Shown here: positions 6,653 through 7,299 of the stretch, piece after piece
Layout: every line of letters starts with the position of its first letter
Numbering within the stretch: position 1 is the stretch's first letter
Assembly (NCBI GenBank): GCA_945871455.1
Contig: CAMBXJ010000220.1
Coordinates: forward strand, 1 to 7,299
Direction of reading: 5' to 3'
Source of the DNA: Asaia bogorensis
GTDB lineage: Bacteria; Pseudomonadota; Alphaproteobacteria; Acetobacterales; Acetobacteraceae
DNA length: 7,299 bases
Program-made: the position numbers and the translations under genes
The notes under the pieces: model-generated
Told to the model about the DNA's origin: nothing
Database searches by the model: none
What the model saw: only the letters and a program-made list of their open reading frames with translations

Positions 6653-7141
6653 ATGACGCGTAACCAACTCACGGAAAAGCTCCTCGACATCAAGCGCGAG
6701 AAAGGCTGGACCTGGCGGCATATCTGCGACGAGATCGGCGGCATGTCCGATGTTCTGATCGTCGGTGCGGTGCTGGGACAGATGAAGCTGGTCAAGCCGT
6801 TGGCGGCGAAGGCGGCGGTTCTGTTTGGCCTGGGGGCGTCCGAGGAAGCCATGCTGAACGAGGTGCCGATGCGTGGCACCGGCACGCCGATGCCGCCCAC
6901 CGATCCGTTGTTGTACCGGTTCTACGAGATGGTGATGGTCAACGGCCCCGCCTGGAAGGTGTTGATCGAGGAGGAGTTCGGCGACGGCATCATGTCCGCG
7001 ATCGATTTCGACTTCGCGTTCGAGCGGCTGGCGCATGAGCGTGGCGATCGGGTGAAGATCACCATGAGCGGGAAATTCCTGCCGTATCGTTACTACGGCA
7101 ACGAACAGGGCATCCCGGAATACGGCTACAAGGAGGCCTGA
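6653..7141 (+). CDS. cynS: Cyanase (cyanate hydratase/lyase, EC 4.2.1.104)
   Basis: Cyanase is a cytoplasmic decamer that converts cyanate and bicarbonate to carbamate and CO2; the carbamate then breaks down to ammonia and CO2. This copy has 162 residues, against 156 in E. coli. The N-terminal helical DNA-binding-like domain spans about 1-75. The catalytic domain contains PTDPLLYRFYEM (82-93) and EEFGDGIMSAIDF (107-119). The catalytic residues Arg89, Glu92 and Ser115 align with Arg96, Glu99 and Ser122 of E. coli at a constant offset of 7. After FLPYRYY the protein runs on with GNEQGIPEYGYKEA, an extension beyond the E. coli C-terminus (LPTKPF). The cysteine after PLRG in E. coli is Thr here (PMRGT). 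It is the last gene of the operon, 34 bases after cynD. Its identity fixes the probable substrate of the transporter. Confidence 0.97.
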   Translation: MTRNQLTEKLLDIKREKGWTWRHICDEIGGMSDVLIVGAVLGQMKLVKPLAAKAAVLFGLGASEEAMLNEVPMRGTGTPMPPTDPLLYRFYEMVMVNGPAWKVLIEEEFGDGIMSAIDFDFAFERLAHERGDRVKITMSGKFLPYRYYGNEQGIPEYGYKEA

Positions 7142-7148
7142 CGGACCC

Positions 7149-7177
7149 TGAACCCGTCCGTTTGACGGACGGGTTCA
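7149..7177 (+). terminator. Strong hairpin after cynS, probable operon terminator
   Basis: TGAACCCGTCCGT at 7149-7161 pairs perfectly with ACGGACGGGTTCA at 7165-7177 around a TTG loop, a 13-bp stem starting eight bases after the cynS stop. No T-run follows (TGCCAGC), so it is not a textbook intrinsic terminator. It may act as a weak stop or protect the 3' end of the message. Confidence 0.7.
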
Positions 7178-7211
7178 TGCCAGCATCGCTCATCCAGGCC
7201 ATTTCCATATA

Positions 7212-7299
7212 ATACCAACCGCCCCAACGACTGACCTCTGGGTGGCCGCTGTCATTGCGAGCGCGGCGAAGCAATCCAGGGGCCTGGCACTATCGATCC
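7212..7299. repeat. Palindromic dispersed repeat, copy 2 (cut by window edge)
   Basis: Bases 7213-7299 match the reverse complement of 683-769 in copy 1 without gaps at 78 of 87 positions. The match starts at ATACCAACC and runs to the last base of the window. It contains the same core, CTGTCATTGCGAGCG...AGCAATCCAGG, at 7249-7280. The rest of the element should continue outside the window. It is inverted relative to copy 1, so the pair brackets the region from the regulator gene to cynS. Confidence 0.88.

Noticed and set aside
5911..6900. Open frame (329 codons) on the minus strand across cynD and cynS
   Set aside because: It is antisense to genes with intact catalytic motifs, and no recognisable protein family is seen in it.

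Overview
The window is GC-rich, densely coding DNA. The protein families, the codon use and the type of dispersed palindromic repeat suggest an alphaproteobacterium, perhaps of the Rhodospirillales/Acetobacteraceae type; this is an inference and was not tested. The centre of the window is a complete cyanate uptake and detoxification locus. The anchor is a cyanase gene (cynS, 6653-7141) with all three catalytic residues present.

Layout: (1) 1-600 is the 3' end of a hydantoinase B/oxoprolinase-family gene on the plus strand. (2) 600-770 is a large imperfect palindromic repeat that starts at the stop codon of that gene. A fragment of a similar repeat end and about 190 nt of non-coding DNA follow. 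(3) 977-2857, minus strand, encodes a sigma-54-dependent activator with two PAS domains, an AAA+ domain and a Fis-type HTH. (4) 2858-3043 is a divergent control region. It holds three copies of a TACGA-type half-site (2868-2920) and a near-consensus sigma-54 (-24/-12) promoter (2987-3005) facing the transporter genes. (5) 3044-7141 is a tightly packed plus-strand operon: a Tat-exported CmpA/NrtA-type solute-binding protein (cynA), a DUF1348/NTF2-like protein of unknown function, an ABC permease (cynB), an ABC ATPase (cynD) and cyanase (cynS). A strong hairpin at 7149-7177 closes the operon. (6) 7212-7299 is a second, inverted copy of the palindromic repeat, cut by the window edge, so related repeats bracket the whole locus.

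Proposed working: the activator senses a signal through its PAS domains, binds the upstream half-sites and remodels sigma-54 RNA polymerase at the -24/-12 promoter. The operon then makes a periplasmic binding protein, a membrane permease and an ATPase that import cyanate or a similar small anion. Cyanase converts cyanate plus bicarbonate to ammonia and CO2, so the locus could serve both detoxification and nitrogen supply. Cyanate loci under sigma-54 control are known (cynFABDS of Pseudomonas pseudoalcaligenes, from memory), so the system as a whole is not new. The least explained parts are the DUF1348 gene inside the transporter operon, the Cys-containing leader ahead of the Tat signal in CynA, and the bracketing repeats.
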